Shown: one piece after another, positions 15,301 to 27,678 of the stretch | Layout: each line of letters opens with the position of its first letter | Position numbering within the stretch: position 1 is the stretch's first letter | Assembly: GCF_000189635.1 (NCBI RefSeq) | Contig: NW_002476322.1 | Span: forward strand, 434,001-498,000 | Source: Tetrahymena thermophila SB210 | Lineage: Eukaryota; Ciliophora; Oligohymenophorea; Hymenostomatida; Tetrahymenidae | Length of the DNA stretch: 64,000 nucleotides | Direction of reading: 5' to 3' | Program-made: the position numbers and the translations under genes | Notes under the pieces: generated by a model | What the model was told of the DNA's origin: nothing | Databases searched by the model: none | The model's input: only the letters and a program-made list of their open reading frames with translations

Positions 15301-16743
15301 GATTTTAGTTTGTTGTTGATAAATTTTATATGCCATTAGATGTAATTTATTTTATAAAGAATGTAATTCCATATTATTCTATTACTTAAGAATCTATTTT
15401 CTTTCAATATAGGATAAGAGCTAAAAGTTAATAGGTAAAGTATTGACGTTTACCAAACCTTGCACATGAGTTAAAGTTTAATAATATTTGGAAGAGATTG
15501 AATATAACTTATAACAATCCATTTTTACTGCATAGTACAAAAGAATTAATTTTTAAAAAGTGTACTTGCAAGCAAAAATTTATGTAACTGAGAAAATAAT
15601 TAAAGTTGGGATATCTTAACAACATTGAAAAATGTTTAACAATGATAGTAAAGTTGACAAACAGAGAACCGTTGTATTTGAAGTTAAATTTTACATATGT
15701 AAGACAACGAAGTCTTTTATTTTAAAACAGAATGTGGAAGGGGGAGGACAATTCTTACTAGCTAATTTCAATAATTAATTTTAGCTAATCAATGAGAGGG
15801 GTGGTATGTTAGATGTGTGGCTAATATCATTTTTTAATTTTTGAAAGCGACAATTGACTAATTTAAATTAAGAATAGTAACAAGTTGATTTAAATATTGA
15901 TCAGCGGATTCAAATGTATAAAAATATTTTTTTGGTAAATTTATAAATAAAATAGATATTTTAAAATAAGATCCTAATTTGGAGTGTTCTTTTAGCATAA
16001 ATGAGAACTTCATTTTTTTTGCTAAATAGATTCTAAAGAAATTCGTATAGGAAATAAAGTTCCAAATTTAGATTAGGTGAAAAATTTGAATTAAATTATG
16101 TTGGAGAGTTTTAATTAGCCTTTCAAACGAAACGATGAGAAAAAGTTGTACTATTGATCAAAGGTGGTAGCCCTTTTTCATTTTATTTTTTTAATTTTAC
16201 TTTATGAAGATGTTTGAAAAATGTAATGCATTAAAAAAAACATTTGGAATTTAATGTATTGAAGTCATCAGTCAAATTATAAATGTATATTTTTATTAAA
16301 CATATCAAGTCAGATTTAGATTAATTGGGTAAAAATATTTGATAAAGCGGCTGGGGGGTAGGGATTTTGTGTATAAATTTAATCATCTCAAGAATAGAAA
16401 AAATAATCAAAAAAATAAATTATGATCAAATGTCCTATTATTTGTTATTTAATTAAGAAAAGGTATTTGATATTTTAAATGAACTGAGGATGCATTCCTA
16501 ATCACAAATCAATTTAATTAAAAAAAAATAAATTCTTAAAAATAATTAAACTCAACAGAGAGTAGTCTGGTAGTAGTCGTTAATCTCTACAAATAAACAT
16601 AATTTTATAACTCCTAACAAAGTGCACTTCAATAAGCCAAGACAGACTTTGATTACCTTTTCTTGACAATATTGCAAAAGACATGAGCGTTATCAACTAC
16701 TAGTCATTCTAAGATTTGGATTAAATTGATCCTTATTATCTCC
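12349..16743. other. Gene-poor region with possible decayed coding remnants
   Basis: No intact gene is visible in 4.4 kb. From about 14.3 to 16.4 kb the + strand becomes noticeably richer in G than C and less homopolymeric. Short peptide-like stretches appear but are broken by TGA and frame changes. This looks like degraded coding sequence or an old element, but I could not recognise a family. The remainder is AT-rich spacer. Confidence 0.4.
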
Positions 16744-17223
16744 TCAACACCAATAATCATTTAAACAGTAATGGCAATTCATCAGCACAAATGTGGTATT
16801 AATCTTCTTAAAATTCTCAACCACTTCACACAGTTTCTCAAGCTGGTATTCACGAGCCCTATCACTTACAGCAAGAATAATACGAAAATCATACAAATGC
16901 CAATTACCATGACATTTCTTTTTAAAAGCACAGTGAAAACGAATGCACTGATTTGCTATCAAGAGAAGTCCCTTCAATTGCCTTTGAGTAACCTATTGCC
17001 ACTTCAAATAAAATAAATGCAAAATAATCTTCAATTCAAGAGCTTCTCCCAACAAAGGAAGATTAATTTTTCTATTCAAACTAAGACTCAGGCAATGATA
17101 TTCAAAATGTAATACATTAATTTTAATTACCTTAAAAATCAAAAAAATGAAAAATCGATGTTTTGAAATATGCTTTAAACTTTCCTCACTCAAATTAAAT
17201 AAGACTAGATAAAAATCTAGCAA
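16744..17223 (-). pseudogene. LRR-like gene fragment or relic
   Basis: On the minus strand an open frame of about 160 codons runs down to a TGA at 16746-16744, with TAA read as Gln. Leucines recur with LRR-like spacing (for example LPLLGEALELK, LKGLLLIANQC, LEKLCEVVENFKKI), and Cys/His-rich strands recall the leucine-rich repeat proteins common in ciliates. No ATG lies in frame before the upstream TGA near 17241, so either a 5' exon is missing or this is a relic. The TTG at 17223 is not a credible ciliate start. It lies upstream of and divergent from the gene at 17578. Family assignment is inference. Confidence 0.4.
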
Positions 17224-17577
17224 ATTATTTACACATAATCAGTATTTATTTTGAAAATCCCAGAATATTTCATTATAATCTTTTTTTTTTTGAAACATCA
17301 TATTAATCCCCAAAAATTAATAGAAGGGGAAGAATCAAAATTTCCCTTTATATTTTCAGAATGGAGAATCAATGTATAGAAAGATGTTGTTAAATTTGAG
17401 ACACCACTTTTTCTCTTAAAAATAATACATACTCAAAACATACGAATTATAATAAAACTTAAATAAGATTTATTTATAGTAATATTCTTTCTCTATTAAA
17501 AGGCTTAGACTCGCTCAAACAGTTTCCAATCTGAAAATTAAACATGTTCAGCTTCTACTATTAAATTATCAAATAAA
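17224..17577. other. Upstream region of the N/Q-rich gene
   Basis: AT-rich spacer of about 350 bases immediately 5' of the ATG at 17578. It presumably holds the promoter and 5' UTR. No defined motif was identified. Confidence 0.5.
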
Positions 17578-19854
17578 ATGGGAAATTCTGTCACCTACTC
17601 AACAATTTCAGACATGAAGCAAAATTTAGAACAAACTAAAAGTTCTTACACTGATTTATCTCCTCATTTGCCTTTGAGTTAAAATATTTAATATGATCCT
17701 TATTAGAATTCATCAACTTCTTCTTGTTCTTCAATTTCTTTGTGCTGTCCTACAGTTTAGCATAACATATAAATGAATGCAGAAAACAGAGGAGAATCAA
17801 GAACTGATGACCCTTTCCATCCTCAAGGTTGCTACTATCCCTAAAATCTGAACAATTAAGCTGCCAGTTCCTAAATGCCTTACATAAGTGATGCTGAATA
17901 TCCTTCCTATGGAGCTGCATATCCTCATTCTTTAGAGGAGTACCATTTTAACCATAAAAAATGTCTTGTTGAAAATAGTTAAAATGCTTTCTAGATGCCT
18001 TAAAATGGGGAAAGAGCTGAATCACACGCCATGAAAAATTATTAATAGAATAATGATAAAATATAGATAAGTAATTTTAATAGATACTATGAATAAGACT
18101 ATCAGAACTAAGATAACTTTAAAAACGTTGAAAATGCACAATAATATTAATATTCTAGTAATCTTAATCAATGCTACTATGAAAGACATGCTTTAGGAAA
18201 TGTCAGAAGTGCTAACACAGGTGTTTCTCACCCATATTTTTCAGGAAATGCATATTACTATGGAAGTAGCCACTCTTCCTTTTAAAATGCCCTTGGCTAA
18301 AACTATTATAATAACTTCCATTTTTCTTAGCCAGCCCATTATGGATATAAACTTAATTAAGAAAAATCAAATGAAGTATAAGGTCATAATACTTAATCAA
18401 ATTATTCTAGAGCTCAGTACAATAACTAAAATAGCAGCTTTTACAATTAAAATTACTCTCATAAATATTACCAAGGCCATTTTGATCCAGAAACTAATTT
18501 CGATCAAGAATAAAATATTGAGTTAGAGGGTAAATGTAATTAGGGGGAAATTCATCATCATTCATATTAGTCTACATTCTAAAATCATTTTAATCCTTCA
18601 TACGCTGCTTATCCTGCTGGAGGCCATGCAAAATTTATCAGTAATCAAGAATATGAAGGAGCCCCAAAAGACTAGCATAACAATAATGGACTTTTTTACA
18701 ACGCTCTTAATAATACCACTTTACCTGTCTCTTCTACTGTCCCACAAATCAATAAAAGTGAATAAGATATCATTAATAATTTCTAACCAGAATTTAATAG
18801 ATTAAAAAGTTAATAAATAAATGGTGTTGACCAAAGACAAATTAAGTTAATTTCATAGCCTTAAAACAACATTTAAAGCCAAAGAAAGTTTTCTAATGAA
18901 TAGATACCTATTAATTAAATGTAACAAACTGATGACTAGCCTCAATCTGAAATAAGCAGCCGTCATCGTGAAAGTATTGACACTATAGTATCTGGTAATT
19001 AAAGTCAAGACACTTTAATGAATAAGGAAATCATTTCTATCAATTTCAAAAACACAAAGTAAGAAATCATCTTTGAAGATTCCTAAGACGAATGCTCTTC
19101 TCCTGGATCTGCTAAACACATTACTGTAGAATCAGCAAGAGCCAGAGCTAAAACAATTAACATTATTCGCTCTCCTTTACCTAAAAAGTAAAACTCCTCC
19201 ATTTCACTGAAATAAACCCCCAAAAACTCTCCCACACCAAAGAAGGCTAAGAAGAGTTTGGATATAACTGTAGGTTTAGAAGAAGATGAGGAGGAAAAAG
19301 AGCTAAGATTAAAGTTAGAGTAAGTCAAGATCGAGAAAAAATTGAGTATTGATACTTGCAGCGTAGGTGAGGACGATGAAGAAGATGATGAAGATGGAGA
19401 TAATTGTGGTGATAATGATAGCTAAGAAAATTACCCAATCTCTAAAGAGCTTTTAATGCTTACTTAAAACAAAAAGAATGTTGTAAAAAATATAATGAGT
19501 GCCTTTAAAACATTTGTATTGACATGGGGTGAAAAAAAGGCTATTGAGTAAATTTATAACTCTTCAAACAGCAGCTGCGAAGAAATCGAAGATATCTAAC
19601 GCAAATTTAAAAGATATATCGGTTCAAAGAGTTTCAACCATTATTCTCTTCGTCTTTTAATTTTACATGTAAACTATGGACCAATATTTAAATTCTTCCT
19701 AGAAAAATTCTCCACCGAATGGTTAGAAAATAGTAAAATAAAAGATACTGAATCCCACTAAAAGATGATTCAATTCTTCCTCTCATGCTTCGAAGATATC
19801 AAGATAATAGATGCTCTTCGCCGCCACCCTAAGAAAAAATGCAGATTTTCATGA
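17578..19854 (+). CDS. N/Q/Y-rich low-complexity protein with conserved C-terminal domain (758 aa)
   Basis: Single exon from ATG 17578 to TGA 19852-19854. The N-terminus MGNSVTYS carries a glycine at position 2 and Thr at 6, compatible with N-myristoylation. Residues from about 30 to 490 are dominated by Asn, Gln, Tyr and Ser, a prion-like composition. A basic Ser/Lys stretch (KKQNSS, TPKKAKKS) follows, then an acidic run (EDDEEDDEDGD). The last 125 residues form a compact, non-repetitive, probably helical domain with the signature NKKNVVKNIM, FKRYI, FNHYSLRLLILH, YGPI and DIKIIDALRRH. This domain recurs in the gene at 25529-27678. I do not recognise it. The composition suggests a regulator or condensate-forming scaffold, but that is inference. 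Confidence 0.9.
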
Positions 19855-21381
19855 GAGAAATTTGTTACTTAATATTTAAAATTGCCTGACTAGCTCTTCA
19901 TTTCAAAGTAAATGTAAAAATTAGGCAGGCGGTGCTTTATTTAATCAATAGATAATTAATACTCAACTCATTTAATTAAATAAAACATGATGCTACAACT
20001 CACATAAAATAAAGATATTACACCTTATTAATTAATAAATCCATAATAATAATCATACATAATTTATTTAAAATAAACAAAAAAAGCAATTTGAATAGCA
20101 AAACAAGTAATAATTTTTAATATTTTGATAAGAGAAAATTATTACTAACACAAAGTCCTTAAATTCGCAAAAGTTAATCCCAAAATTTAAAAATAAAAAT
20201 TTTTTCTTTTAAAATGCTATCTCACATTAATTAACTCAAAATAACAAATCATATCTATCTATCCATCTTAAAATAATCAAATAATATTTAACTCAATCAA
20301 CCAAATTTAAAGCATGAAGTGGAATTTATGCTTAAAATTTATTTGAACTACTTATTTAGTTATGAATTTTAGGTTCAAATAAATCATAATTAATTTATGC
20401 CCAAGACAAATGGACACTAAGAAGTAATGATCCTATTTATCTATCAATAATTATTTTATTAATACCCACACAATTGTTTGGTAAATTGATAAGTAGGAAT
20501 TTGGCATATGCATCAGATTAATTAACACATGCTAAAGCCAAAAAAGAGTAATTAACAATAGGCAAATATGCCTATTTTACTTTATTTAAAAATTTATAAA
20601 CTGATTTTCGGAATCTCAATTAATTACTCTTAATCTATTTGTCTGAAGACCATGAAAAATAATCAAGGATTAAATAAATACAAAATATATTAAAAATAAC
20701 TTTCATAATAAAAACAACTATAATAAATTTCTAATATAAAATCACACATTCTTATAATATATCTATTACCTAAAATCTACGTATATTTTATATTTGCATC
20801 ATACTTTAACACTATTTATACTTCCTTTTCTAAAAAAATTTTTTAAGTAAAATATTTATTAAGTTAGCTAATTAGTTAGTTAGTAAGTTATTTAGTTAAA
20901 AAGACTATAATACGATTGATAGGTAAGCAGGAGCTAAAATTAAGATGATCGCATAACACATTCTAAGTGCGTAATAAGTGTAAAAAGCTTTAAATATATT
21001 TTTATTTACCTCTTCCAAGTGTTTTTATTTTATAAGTAAGTATTTCCTGCTATGCCCAAACCCTATTGTAGCCTTTTAAACTACTCATAAATTAAATACA
21101 AATGTAAATTAAAATTAAAACATTCTAATGATCTATAAAACTGTCTTACATTGAATTAAATATTTTTTAAGTCTTAAAACATAATGCTATTGAATTTCAC
21201 ACATAAATTACATACTAAATAAAATGAATACCTTTGTTAAATATTAGTAAATATAGCATTTAAATTCAAATATTATGAAATTTATATTTTATCACCACCT
21301 ACCTTAACTTTTTATATGAAAGCATCTTTAGAAAGCATTGTAAAACAATTATACCAAATAAATAAATACTTAAAAGAATGA
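19855..21381. other. AT-rich intergenic region with small inverted repeats
   Basis: No gene seen. It contains the inverted repeats listed at 20544-20631. Around 20920-21060 is a less AT-biased patch whose ends can pair (AGCAGGA at 20927-20933 with TCCTGCT at 21046-21052). This could be a small structured RNA but is weakly supported. Confidence 0.5.
20544..20631. repeat. Nested inverted repeats
   Basis: AAGAGTAATTAA at 20544-20555 is perfectly complementary to TTAATTACTCTT at 20620-20631. Inside lies a separate perfect hairpin, AATAGGCA / TGCCTATT, with a 4-nt loop at 20557-20576. Together they could fold as a two-stem structure in an otherwise gene-free region. Function unknown. Confidence 0.5.
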
Positions 21382-21759
21382 ATTCATTCAATATTTTAAT
21401 CGAAAAGTGATGTCATAATTATTTATTTTTTAATTGGATTTAAAAATGATAGGATATTATTAAAAATTTTTTTCTGTGTTCTAAACGCTCTAAATATTCA
21501 GCAGTATTAAGGGAAGAAAATTCCTTGGCAAGTCATTGATAAATATCAAGTACTTTTCAAAAACTAAAAAGCATATCTGATGGATTTTTTAATTAAATTT
21601 TTTGGAATGTCAAACGATTACTGTGATAAGTAAGTAAAAATAAAAAAAGCGTCAATCTTTATATATATTCCAATATAATTTCAATAAAAATTTCTTCTAT
21701 TTCCTTTAATTTAAAAAGATTCATAATTATCAAGGGATAATTTTATTGAAATTTAATGA
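21382..21759 (+). CDS. Candidate exon, unrecognised
   Basis: Open frame in the ciliate code ending at TGA 21757-21759. The central part (about 21481-21630) has balanced, protein-like composition with the motifs KKIPWQVIDKYQ and DFLIKFFGMSNDYCDK, unlike the surrounding spacer. No ATG lies at a sensible N-terminal position, so an upstream exon would be needed. It overlaps an opposing candidate at 21681-21917, and at most one is likely real. No family recognised. Confidence 0.25.
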
Positions 21760-21917
21760 AAAGATTTCTTATCTTAAAATGTCTTCTTGAAAGATGGTGC
21801 AGTATAGAGCTTCGAGATACGTTTTTGAGTGTGATTAGAACAAGATGCCAACCCTTTTAATGCTTTTTCATTATGATAATCAGAAATAAAAAAATTTTTA
21901 GTTGGTTTCTCTGCCAT
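21681..21917 (-). CDS. Candidate small protein (78 aa)
   Basis: The ATG at 21917 follows an A-rich leader and opens MAEKPTKNFFISDYHNEKAL, with mixed charged and polar composition. The frame ends at TGA 21683-21681. The first 50 residues look coding (balanced codons, Cys, His, Pro, Ser). The C-terminal third is lower quality. It may be a short gene, or the 5' exon of a longer one. No family recognised. Confidence 0.3.
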
Positions 21918-21959
21918 TTTTTTTATTAAATTAAAACCAGCTTCTTCTTTTCCCACTTT

Positions 21960-24463
21960 AATTAAAATACCCTACCCGCTTTATTAGATTATCTATAACC
22001 TCTGCACAAATTAAAATCCGATTAATTAGATTATATTTGTAAAGGAATCTAAAAGCCAGCCAGTTTAGATGCTATTTCTAATTAAAGAAAACCCAGCAAA
22101 AAGTCTTATTTTCAGCATTTAGCTAGATTTATTTTAAATCGATTACATTTAATTAAAGTAGATAAAATTTTCACTTACTTTTAGTTAAATTTACCTTTAT
22201 TTATTCAACAAATTTTAAACTAAATCAAATTTAGATTTTAAACTTATTTTAATCTTAAATAATTATTAAAATCAAATAAAAAAAAGTTAGCATCTTAGAG
22301 TGAAACAACCAAAATTTTTTATCTTCTTCCATCTTTCTCTAAATTTAAAACTGAAGAATTTTAATGTTGTAAATATATATATATGATAGAGGCAATTAGA
22401 TAGACAGATGAAATTCCCCCCTCCTTTTAAAATTTATCTATATTTCAGAAGAAAATTTTTTTATTTAATAAAATAGAATGAATGAATGACTTCAAATATA
22501 TAATTTCTATTTAAAGAAGCAATAAAAAACTAATTTTTTGAATGCATAATTTAAATAAAAATAATTAATTGATTAAATAATTAATTAGTCATATTTACAA
22601 TACCTTTATTTACTTTCACGTTATGCGCAGCTTCTCTGTTTATTTCTGATGTGTCTTTTCTAAATAAATTATTGTAATAAAAATTTTTTTTTTTAATAAC
22701 CAAATTGATTTTTATTAGGAATTTCAACCTTATTTTCCTTTTAATATCTATTTATTGTAAATTATACTATTTGAAAAATGAATTAAGTAATCGTTTAGTT
22801 TACAAATATATAATTACAATACTAAAAATCATTGCAGCTACCAATTTCAGATTAATTGTAGTATTTTTACATGGAATTAACTTTTCTTTACATTACAAAA
22901 TAAAATTTGAGCTGATTTGGTTTCTCAAATTTCACAAAAATCTATAAAAATTGATAGATCATAAATTATTTTTTATAAGATTATCACGAAATAAAATATA
23001 GCAAAATTTACAGAGCTGCCATCATTAATTACTGGTCAGTCTATAATCTATTACAACTGTAATTATAAAAAAAGCATAAACATAATATTATCTAATGTAA
23101 CATACAGCCTGTCCTATTACGATTTAAAAATAATTATTTAGAAAAAAATAATAAATTATAGTCTATACAATATATCTTGACACGCATTTTATTATTCATG
23201 CTATCGAATCAAAGAAGAGAAAAAATGGATGAGTAATTATTTTTACCAACAAGCGTTTGCTTAAAAATATTTTAAAAAAGTAATAAATTTTAAATTTCAT
23301 TGCTATTTAATATTACATTTTATCTTAAAAATATTCCTTACAGTTTTTAAGCATGAATAATTCAAGAACAGTAGTTATTTTTGTATTTTGATTGATTATA
23401 AAATGTCTATTCCTGCTTTGAATGTGTATATAAATACTATGGTAATGCATACTTAGTATAAATACTTAGCTAGATAGATAGGAGTCATTAATCTCTTTAT
23501 TTTTTAAACCTCGAAAGTATGACCAAGCAGTACTTTCCTGGAGTATAATTTCATATTATTATTTCAGCCAACCATTTTTAATACTTTTGCTTTGTAATAT
23601 AAAACAAAAATTTTCGGACTAAAAAAGAAAAATTGTTAATTATAATCCTTTGAAACAATTTAAAGCAGATGCTCAAAAATCGATGCTTGTTTAGTTAATT
23701 TAGGAGTGGATATCAATAATCCCTGAATATTTACTTCTTAATCAGAAATAATTTTATTTCAGCTTCAAATATAATTTCTTTTGAAACATTCATTAATTAA
23801 TTAGTACTAATATAAAATGAATAAAAACAAAGTATTTTTACAGAAATACATCCCCAAACTGTATTTATATTTATAGATATTTTTTTATCTGTATCTTTTA
23901 TAAAAAAGACATATACTATTTTCAGTAGAGTAAAGATATCTTCCCTTCAAATTTTAGATTGCTTTATTGATTTAAATGATCATTTTTTATATATACATTG
24001 AACAATAAGCTTACATTCAAAAAAAACTAGCTTTCATTTTCGAAAATTTTAGATGAAATATTTATCAATTTTAGTAGAAAATATAGCAGATTTTACTAAC
24101 ACCAAATACTGAAAAGTCTTTAAAAATTTTGTATTTTTTAGCATAGTTTCCATTTACTTTAAGTAAGTAAACGAGGATTTGTTAGCGTTTTTAGAATGTT
24201 ACATAAAATTTTGATTAGAAACTATTACTGTTCTATGAATATAAATTCATATGTTTTTCTTCAAATATATTTATTTAATAAATGCTTTTTTGAAATATTT
24301 TTAGTTAAAAATAACCATTTTATATATGTTTAAATATCTTTATTTGTTTTCTATTTTAAATTAATATAAAATAGATGATCGTTAATATCATTAATTTAAT
24401 ATTTAGATTATTAAAAGAAAATAATAGTGATATTTGATATTTGTGTGAATTCAAAATACTTGA
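21960..24463. other. AT-rich intergenic region
   Basis: About 2.5 kb of AT-rich DNA with homopolymers and simple repeats (for example TA repeats near 22372-22383). Open frames here are hydrophobic and low in complexity and are best explained by AT-richness and the rarity of TGA. No supported gene. Confidence 0.5.
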
Positions 24464-25387
24464 AATTTTAAATTGTTAATCATCTATAAAATAAATTTTG
24501 TTTAATTCTTTTGCTTACTTCTAACATTTATTAATTATACAAAAACTCTTCAATATTTAGCTAAAATATTTTATGAAAGCTGTAATATGTGCACTAATAA
24601 GCTATGTTTTTTGGATAAAATATCAATTTGTGTTAATAATCATTACGTTTATTTGTGTTTCTATTAATAATTTATATCAAAAAATGAAAATTTACTCAAT
24701 AGAAAAATGAAAAAAACTTTGATTAATGATCAATTTCCGCTTGGAATTATTAAAAGAATTGTGTAGTTAAACATAACGATAAAATATGGAAGTAAAATTA
24801 AAGAAGTGTAAATAAAATGTCTAATAATGTTACTGGAACGAAATAAAGAAGACTATGATACGACATCTAGCAGATTAATAAATCTAAAAAGACTTTTAGC
24901 ATTAATTAAAGGGATTAACGATTATTTTAAGTAATTTGATAAACTGAAACAGCGCACTGATTAAAAATTAATCAAAATTTTGGAATTAAATGAAGATAGA
25001 TATATTTATTTATCAAAACTAACCATTATTTGGCCAGATTACAATCAGTGCGTAAATTTTTCTATTTTTGAGAATTTATATCAAACAAATAGATATTCAA
25101 TTAGGTATTATTCATTAATAATTTACTAATCCCCCAATTCAAAATTCTGTCTAATTCGAAAATTTAATGCATCACAGGCATGCTTTTGTATCTATATTAT
25201 TATGCAATTATAAATCTTTACTTCAACCTTAACATCAAATCTATTAATATTAAATCAAATAAAACAATCAAAAGATTCACCAAATATTTTGAACTAAAAA
25301 TAAATCAAATTACTATCTCTATAAATATTTAACAGAATCTCTTAACGATTGCTTTAACCCAAAAAACAACGAGAGAAGTCATATTGA
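24464..25387 (+). pseudogene. Gene fragment or uncalled gene, unrecognised
   Basis: A 924-nt frame without TGA, ending at 25385-25387. The segment about 24707-25110 reads as plausible protein: QFPLGIIKRIVQ, then a mixed helical stretch, then KLTIIWPDYNQC. Charged residues alternate with hydrophobics in coiled-coil style. The WPDYNQC region loosely recalls the helical linkers of ciliate PAS/adenylate-cyclase-like membrane proteins, but I cannot confirm this. Possible starts are the ATGs at 24707 and 24827. The 3' part degenerates to AT-rich sequence, so decay or an unrecognised intron is likely. It sits 140 bases upstream of the gene at 25529. Confidence 0.35.
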
Positions 25388-25528
25388 ATAAAATACACTC
25401 TGCTAACACAATAATCTAGTGATTTAATTTCTATTAATCCTAAACTTCACTGCCCTTTTAGTAAACTCAGTCTCACAAACCTCTTAATTTAATACTACCA
25501 CTACTACAAACCTTTTATAACCTTTAAA

Positions 25529-27678
25529 ATGTACTTTGATACTAACTAATCCTCTAACTGCCACCCTAAATCTGCTTAGATGCCTATGTTCCCTAATAAG
25601 AACGTGAATTACTTTTCTAACACTCATTTACTAAATGAGGATATCTCAAATAACTTCTTCAATTCTTAACATTTAGAAAGCGATACTCGTACTAAATGCT
25701 CCACTCTATTTAGCAATGAAAATGAGACTCGCTCATCCCTCTTTGCAAGCTCATCTTTTGAGTTTGATTAAGCTGCAGAAGATAATTTGAGTAATTTTTT
25801 AGACCATGAATCATTTAGCAGAGCCAGTAGTGTATTTATTTAGCAGGCAAATACTGTTAACGATAATATAATTAACTAAGACTTAGAAAATTTAGGTGAA
25901 GACAAGCAATTAATGAAGAATAAATATTTAGAATATTTCAATGAAAATAATGATGTTATGTCACCCATTGCAGAATAGTATCATAAAGAGTAAGATCTTA
26001 GCTTCATTAATAACTACTGCAAATATGAAGCTGAATATGCAAGCTGTGAAAACAAGTATGGAGTTATAAAAAATTATCTTATTGAAGAAAACCAATCTCG
26101 TAATTTAGAGTGTAATTAATATTAGTAAAGTAACCTATAATCTAAAATTAGTAATTAAAATCAAATCGAATCATAAAATTTCAACTAAAATTCATTAGAG
26201 TAATTCTAATACTATGAAAAAAAGTATGAAGAACAAAATCAAGCAGCACTCAGCTATTAGTCTGCATAAGAATGCCCATAAAGAAATGTTAACGGATTAT
26301 TCCCTTAAATTTTTGATTAACAAAATTAATCAATATAATATACTACTGAATTCAAAAATTAAGAAAATTAAACAATTGAATGTGCATCTAATATTCAATA
26401 TAATTATTAAATTAAGGAAGAAGTATTTAAATTTTAATAACAACAATTTGAACAAAAGAATGAAATTTAAAAATAAAATTAAAATTATTATAAAGATTAA
26501 ATTTAATGCGATTATCAAAATATAATTGAACAAAGCGAAATAGAAAGCAAATTTAATTATTATTAATATTATAAATCCTTCTAAGAGCCTACTGAGAAAT
26601 AGAATTATTATATAGAAGATACTTGTACAGAGACCGATAAATTCATTTTAAAAAGAAGCAATTCCTAGATTTCTATTGTAAACAAAGAAAATATTGTTGA
26701 TTTAGGCCTTCAAGATTTACAGAGTAACAGAATCATTGAGAACAGATCAAATACTTATTTAAGCAAAAAGGTAACAAACAATTAGTTGATATTTAGTTGC
26801 AAATAATTGTCAATTTTTTTCTATAAAAGTTTACAAATATAAATTTTGATATGCATTATTTATTTAGAAATCAGATTATTTTATAAAGAATGAATGCACT
26901 TTCTTAATTAGCAATTGAAATAAAATCAAAGCAAAATAATTAATTAAATTTTTTAAAGTTAATATTAATTAATTTTATGATAAAATAGTAAACAGGCAAA
27001 TCAAAAACCAAAAAACAAGACAAAAAAAACATGGAAAAAAATTATCTGGTTAAGATAGAAAGCTAAGATGAAAAAACTGATGACCAGATTGATGAAGAAG
27101 AGACAGTTATGCCTTAAACAAAAGAGCTAAGCAGTCCTAGCTAGAAGCTATCAATAGATATCCTTACATCTACTTCCGCAGCTATTTAAAACGAAGAAGA
27201 ACACGATGTCTAACACCAGCAGGCAGACGAACAAGAAACCCTCAAAAAAATTGAAGAGATGAAGGTCTGCAACAAAAAGAATGTTGTCAAAAATATCATG
27301 AATGCCTTCAAGAACTTTGTCTTAGAAGCAGAGCTTAAAAATACTCCCAAAGTTAACCAAAACATAGTCAATTTGTATAACAACGCAAAATCTGACGAGA
27401 GCGATAGCCTATCAGAGATTATAAAAAAATTTAAAAGATACATCAATTCTAAAAACTTTAACCATTACTCTATGCGCTTGCTTATTCTTCATCCTAACTA
27501 CGGCCCAGTCCTTCAGTATTTCCTCAAAGGACCTATCTACGAATGGGCTAAAACCTGCAAAGCAAATGATCTGGCCTCTCATTTTGTAATGGTAGATTTC
27601 CTTCTTTTAAGTTTCTCTGACATAAAATACATAGACGAACTAAAGCGCCACGAAAAGAAGAAAGCTCATTACTAATGA
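25529..27678 (+). CDS. N/Q-rich protein with the same C-terminal domain as the 17578-19854 gene (643 aa)
   Basis: Exon 1 (25529-26770) encodes a Ser/Asn-rich start followed by a Gln/Asn/Tyr-rich region with coiled-coil propensity. Exon 2 (26989-27678) encodes a Lys- and acid-rich linker and the conserved C-terminal domain (KKNVVKNIM, FKRYI, FNHYSMRLLILH, YGPV, DIKYIDELKRH), ending at TGA 27676-27678. The proposed 218-nt GT...AG intron 26771-26988 joins the exons in phase. The order (disordered N/Q-rich, charged linker, C-terminal domain) matches the paralogue at 17578. The alternative is two genes: one ending after read-through near 26892, and one starting at ATG 27031. I prefer one gene because of the shared architecture. 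Function unknown. Confidence 0.75.

Noticed and set aside
19083..19328. 81-codon Ser-rich minus-strand ORF
   Set aside because: Antisense to the acidic/Ser region of the 17578 gene.
22705..22947. 80-codon hydrophobic + strand ORF
   Set aside because: Low-complexity AT-rich translation (Phe, Ile, Leu, Lys, Tyr). No start context or neighbouring exon.
26214..26533. Two opposing ORFs of 103 and 67 codons
   Set aside because: Shadows of the Q/N-rich exon of the 25529 gene, where TAA-rich codons open other frames.
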